A DNA stretch of 64,000 bases. It comes from Ramlibacter monticola (GTDB lineage: Bacteria > Pseudomonadota > Gammaproteobacteria > Burkholderiales > Burkholderiaceae_C). Positions 62,301-64,000 of this stretch are shown piece by piece. Within the stretch, counting starts at the first letter, position 1, and every line of letters starts with the position of its first letter. The notes under the pieces were generated by a model. It ran no database searches and had not been told where the DNA came from. It saw only the letters and a program-made list of their open reading frames with translations. Location of the stretch: assembly GCF_016722785.1 (NCBI RefSeq), contig NZ_JAEQNE010000006.1, positions 1 to 64,000 on the forward strand, written 5' to 3'. The position numbers and the translations under genes are program-made.

Positions 62301-64000
62301 GATCCTGGGGCTGATCGCGGGCAGCATCGAGTCGCACGAGGTCGACCGGCCCGGCGGCATCTTCGTGCGCCAGGCGGAGCAGATCGCGGTGGAAGACCGC
62401 GTGCTGCTGCAGGCCGTGGCGCGCGTCGTCCTCAGCGACCGCCTCGGTTCGCTGGCCGACCAGGTCGGCCGCAAGCGCGTGCAGCAGCGGCGCGTAGGCC
62501 CCCTCGAGACGACCCGCGCGCCCGCCGTCGTGCCGCGCGGCAGCGCGCCGCCGCGCCCGCGGCTGCTGTTCGACAACGGCCTCGGCGGCTTCGCGCCCGA
62601 CGGCCGCGAGTACGTGATCGCCGCGCCGGCGGGCGAGCGGCCTCCCGCCCCGTGGGTCAACGTCATCGCGAATCCGCGCTTCGGCACCGTCGTCTCCGAT
62701 GGCGGCAGCAGCTACACCTGGTGCGAGAACGCGCACGAGCTGCGGCTGACGCCGTGGCACAACGACGCGGTGACCGACGACTGCGGCGAGGTGCTGTACC
62801 TGCGCGACGAGGAGACGGGGCAGGTCTGGAATCCGACCTCCCTGCCGCTGGCGGACGACGGCGCTGCGCCGTTCGTGACGCGGCACGGCTTCGGCTACAG
62901 CGTGTTCGAGCACGACGCCAACGGCATCCACAGCGAACTCACCGTGTTCGTCGCCACCGACGCGGCGGTGAAGTTCTCGCGGCTGGTGCTGCGCAACGAC
63001 GGCGGGCGGGCCTGCCGGCTCTCGGTGACCGCGTACGTGGAGTGGGTGCTGGGGGACATGCGCGCGAAGACGGGGGTCCACATCCAGACCGAGGTGGCCG
63101 GCAGCGGCGCCGTGATGGCGCGCAACCGCTACAGCAACCAGTTCGGCGACTGGCTGGGTTTCCTGGATGTCGACGAGGCCGACCGGCTGGCCGGCACGAT
63201 GACCTGCGACCGCGGCGAATTCATCGGGCGCAACGGCTCGTTGCGCCGGCCCGACGCGCTGCGCCGCGCGCACCTGTCCGGCCGCAGCGGCGCGGCGATG
63301 GACCCGTGCGCCGCGATCCAGGTGCCGGTGCGGCTGGACCCCGGCGAGTCGCGCGAAGTGAGCTTCCGGCTCGGCATGGGCCGCAGCCTCGACGAAGTGC
63401 AGCAGCTGGTGCGGCGCTTCCGCGGCCGCGCCGCCGTGCAGCAGGCGCTGGCGGACGTGCACGCGTACTGGAAGCACCTGCTGGGCTCGGTGCAGGTCCG
63501 CACGCCGGACCCGGCGCTCGACCTGCTGGCCAACGGCTGGCTCGTCTACCAGACGCTCGCCTGCCGCATGATGGCGCGCAGCGGCCACTACCAGTCGGGC
63601 GGTGCCTTCGGCTTCCGCGACCAGCTGCAGGACGCGATGGCGCTGGTGCACTCCCGACCGCAGCTGCTGCGCGAGCATCTCGTGGCGTGCGCGGGGCGCC
63701 AGTTCCAGGAAGGCGACGTGCAGCACTGGTGGCACCCGCCCGGGGGCCAGGGCGTCCGCACCCACATCGCCGACGACTACCTGTGGCTGCCGCTGGCGCT
63801 GTGCCGGTACGTGGAGGCCACCAACGACACCGGCGTGCTGGACGAAAGCGTGCCCTTCCTCGAGGGCCGGGCGCTGCCCCCCGAGCAGGAGTCCTGGTAC
63901 GACCTGCCGGCGCGCTCCGGCCGCAGTGCCAGCGTGTATGCGCACGCGGCGCTCGCCCTGGAACATGGCCTGCGATTCGGGGAGCTCGGGCTGCCCCTGA
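56341..64000 (+). CDS. NdvB-like cyclic beta-1,2-glucan synthase (GH94-type), 3' end outside window
   Basis: Open to the window end (over 2500 codons; S. meliloti NdvB is about 2830 aa). The N-terminal GT84-like region has LDTDTQLPRDAGWKF (Asp652, Asp654) and RRHRWMRGDWQIAGW near 799-813. Membrane helices lie near 415-490, 860-905 and 980-1030. Two glycosyltransferase-36/GH94 beta-sandwich regions start near residues 1590 (TPTPEVQLLSNGRYHVML) and 2075. The C-terminal GH94 catalytic part has GGAFGFRDQLQDAM, then HIADDYLWLPLALC with the Asp-Asp general-acid motif. The GTG start at 56341 is a choice; an ATG at 56470 is possible. Probably makes periplasmic cyclic or osmoregulated glucans. Confidence 0.85.
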   Translation, partial: MKARTHPRLRPQRARAGNAQPWAVVDAAYGDAPLRAELLTTDQMERHGRLLAEAHDWELSRAPDRLLPRLADNRRTLAAVCALLCEDPQRRGTPAGDWLVDNDYLLQEETRRAARLLPTGYSRELPRLRTGRGAGLPRVYDLAVQSVSHGDGRLELASLTGFVAAYQSVRPLLLGELWAFPIMLRLALIENLRRVAVQVAASRSERNLAGQWSDRMFEVAERDPKGLILVVADMARSEPPMTAPFVAELVRRLHGHTAALALPLTWLEQRLAENHQNAEQLVQLEAQHQAAEQVSVSNSIGSLRLLAATDWREFVETLSTVERTLRGDPIGVYARMDFATRDAYRHAVERIARHSEASEGEVAEAALALAVEAAARVTSDDQRQAHVGYYLVGPGHTATESQVGMQPDFPERLRREFARHPLAWYAGSIVSASFVLPALVLWWAGGAALPWMRERPGGWPLAAVLGIVLALAASQLAVALVNWLVSLTARPQALPRMDFSHGIPPASRTLVVVPTMLASEDGVAALVEALEVRFLANRDPQLRFALLTDFQDARSEQMPADEALLHAARAGIEALNERYPDPSGPACGSRFFLFHRARQWNPRENTWMGYERKRGKLADLNALLREGDTGRFAAVVGDLWLLSGVRYVITLDTDTQLPRDAGWKFVATMAHPLNRPRIAGADEARRVVEGYGILQPRVGVSLVAANRSWYGRLYGGDSGVDPYTRAVSDVYQDVFGEGSFIGKGIYDVAAFEHVMAGRMPENLILSHDLLEGCYARSGLLSDVELVEDSPSRYDADVRRRHRWMRGDWQIAGWLLPRVRLPVTDPGAAAPVRLVSVRNPLSALSRWKILDNLRRSLAPGALTASFVLGWTVLQAPWLWTLAGVAVLLLPSLLALVADLVRKPADLPWPQHLASIAPAARRGAGQALIALACLPYEAWISLDAVLRTVWRMRLSGRRLLEWQPAVDAERPRPGGAARDLLATVRRMGIAPACALAVAAALEALRPDALHAASAVLALWLLAPVLAWWISQPVAAARNVLDATEAAELRRLARRTWAFFESFVTADDNFLPPDNMQEVPEERVAHRTSPTNIGLSLLANLAARDFGYLTEQQLVERTTATFDTMDRLQRFQGHFLNWYDTRSLQPLRPAYVSSVDSGNLSGHLLTLRSGLLMLADAAPEWQPLFDGLRDTFELACEAAGGALPGAAAVRFAALLDERKAPQGEPGPRAFDALHDCAVDMLVESGPEPVEADRWVRALVHQCAAARAALLQLEPAAPRVAGGAWDATALLARRTALQALAQRAGALASADPAFLYDTSCHLLAIGYNVDDRRHDAGYYDLLASEARLAVFVAIAQAQLPQQSWFALGRQSAAVGGAAVLLSWSGSMFEYLMPMLVMPTYGNTLLARAMQGAVQRQIQYGRQRGVPWGMSESGYNLTDAHLNYQYRAFGVPGLGLQRGLGEDLVVAPYATVMALMVDPAAAVQNLRRLAGEGAAGRFGFYEAVDYTPARLRHGETHAVVRSHMAHHQGMSLLALAHVLLDAPMQRRFAAEVRLRATLLLLQERIPRGIALHREAPDAAEDRASIAGAAIPMRVVTTPDTPTPEVQLLSNGRYHVMLTHAGGGYSRWKDLALTRWHEDGTTDACGSFCYLRDLDTGTVWSAAHQPTREPAEQDEAIFTEGRAEFRRRAQGIEAYTEVVVSPEDDIELRRLRLTNLGDTRRTIEVTSYTEPVLATAASDAQHPAFSKLFLQTEIVADPPALLCTRRPRSAEEASPSMFHLVAVHGAPSGEASHESDRARFIGRGRSLQAPAALGAVQPLSGSSGAVLDPVLATRRVVTLEPEQSAVIDLVWGAADSREACLALVHKYIDRRLADRVFELAWTHSQVSLRQLNVSEGEAQLYARLANGVVHADAPLRAAPGVLLRNRRPQSGLWGYAISGDLPIVLLQVGDAANIALVHQLVHAHAWWRLKGLQVDLVIWNEERDVYRQRLQEQILGLIAGSIESHEVDRPGGIFVRQAEQIAVEDRVLLQAVARVVLSDRLGSLADQVGRKRVQQRRVGPLETTRAPAVVPRGSAPPRPRLLFDNGLGGFAPDGREYVIAAPAGERPPAPWVNVIANPRFGTVVSDGGSSYTWCENAHELRLTPWHNDAVTDDCGEVLYLRDEETGQVWNPTSLPLADDGAAPFVTRHGFGYSVFEHDANGIHSELTVFVATDAAVKFSRLVLRNDGGRACRLSVTAYVEWVLGDMRAKTGVHIQTEVAGSGAVMARNRYSNQFGDWLGFLDVDEADRLAGTMTCDRGEFIGRNGSLRRPDALRRAHLSGRSGAAMDPCAAIQVPVRLDPGESREVSFRLGMGRSLDEVQQLVRRFRGRAAVQQALADVHAYWKHLLGSVQVRTPDPALDLLANGWLVYQTLACRMMARSGHYQSGGAFGFRDQLQDAMALVHSRPQLLREHLVACAGRQFQEGDVQHWWHPPGGQGVRTHIADDYLWLPLALCRYVEATNDTGVLDESVPFLEGRALPPEQESWYDLPARSGRSASVYAHAALALEHGLRFGELGLPL

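Noticed and set aside
59758..63966. 1402-codon open frame antisense to the NdvB-like gene
   Set aside because: Composition (His, Val, Arg, Ala) is that of a GC3 shadow; the plus-strand frame shows coherent glucan synthase motifs throughout.

Overview
The window is GC-rich, densely packed chromosome from a betaproteobacterium, most likely a Comamonadaceae-type member of the Burkholderiales (Ramlibacter/Variovorax-like). This rests on the gene order pyrH-frr-uppS-cdsA-dxr-rseP-bamA-ompH-lpxD-fabZ-lpxA-lpxB-rnhB, on carA-carB-greA, on PhaR (polyhydroxyalkanoate regulation) and on protein style. It is inference; no 16S rRNA gene is present.

Bases 1-4650 hold the 3' end of an RTX (calcium-binding repeat) secreted protein and its type I exporter (ATPase plus HlyD-type adaptor). 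No TolC-type outer-membrane gene is seen. Bases 4528-26400 are housekeeping, nearly all on the minus strand: rlmE, divergent yhbY, a DUF4149 membrane protein, greA, carB, carA, a SpoU-family RNA methyltransferase, rnhB, the lipid A and outer-membrane assembly run, pyrH, tsf and rpsB. Bases 26581-36900 carry an amidase and D-amino-acid dehydrogenase pair, a bifunctional NAD(P)HX repair enzyme, an SDR, RNase R, tRNA-Leu(CAG), rimO, phaR and a DUF2189 membrane protein.

From 36949 the content is more accessory: a MalT-like LuxR regulator, an orphan OmpR-type response regulator, a MltF-like lytic transglycosylase, a Ysc84/SYLF protein, two divergent DEAD-box helicases (RhlE- and DbpA-like) and a BASS-type transporter. 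A sulfatase and its formylglycine-generating enzyme follow, flanked by two decayed genes: a truncated HAD phosphatase and an internally deleted outer-membrane protein. Next is a DUF202 protein with a striking ten-copy heptad array.

Bases 50921-55065 form a tight minus-strand operon: KaiC, KaiB, a second divergent KaiB-like protein and a PAS/histidine kinase/receiver hybrid. It is a KaiA-less clock or stress-timer module with its probable output kinase. Three small unknown genes follow. A giant cyclic beta-1,2-glucan synthase-like (NdvB) gene then runs open to the window end.

The most interesting material is the kai operon with its second KaiB, the DUF202 heptad array, the eroded sulfatase locus, and several compact regulatory arrangements: a probable leaderless yhbY, the tRNA-Leu/rnr start interlock, mirror-image terminators, and a candidate PhaR operator.
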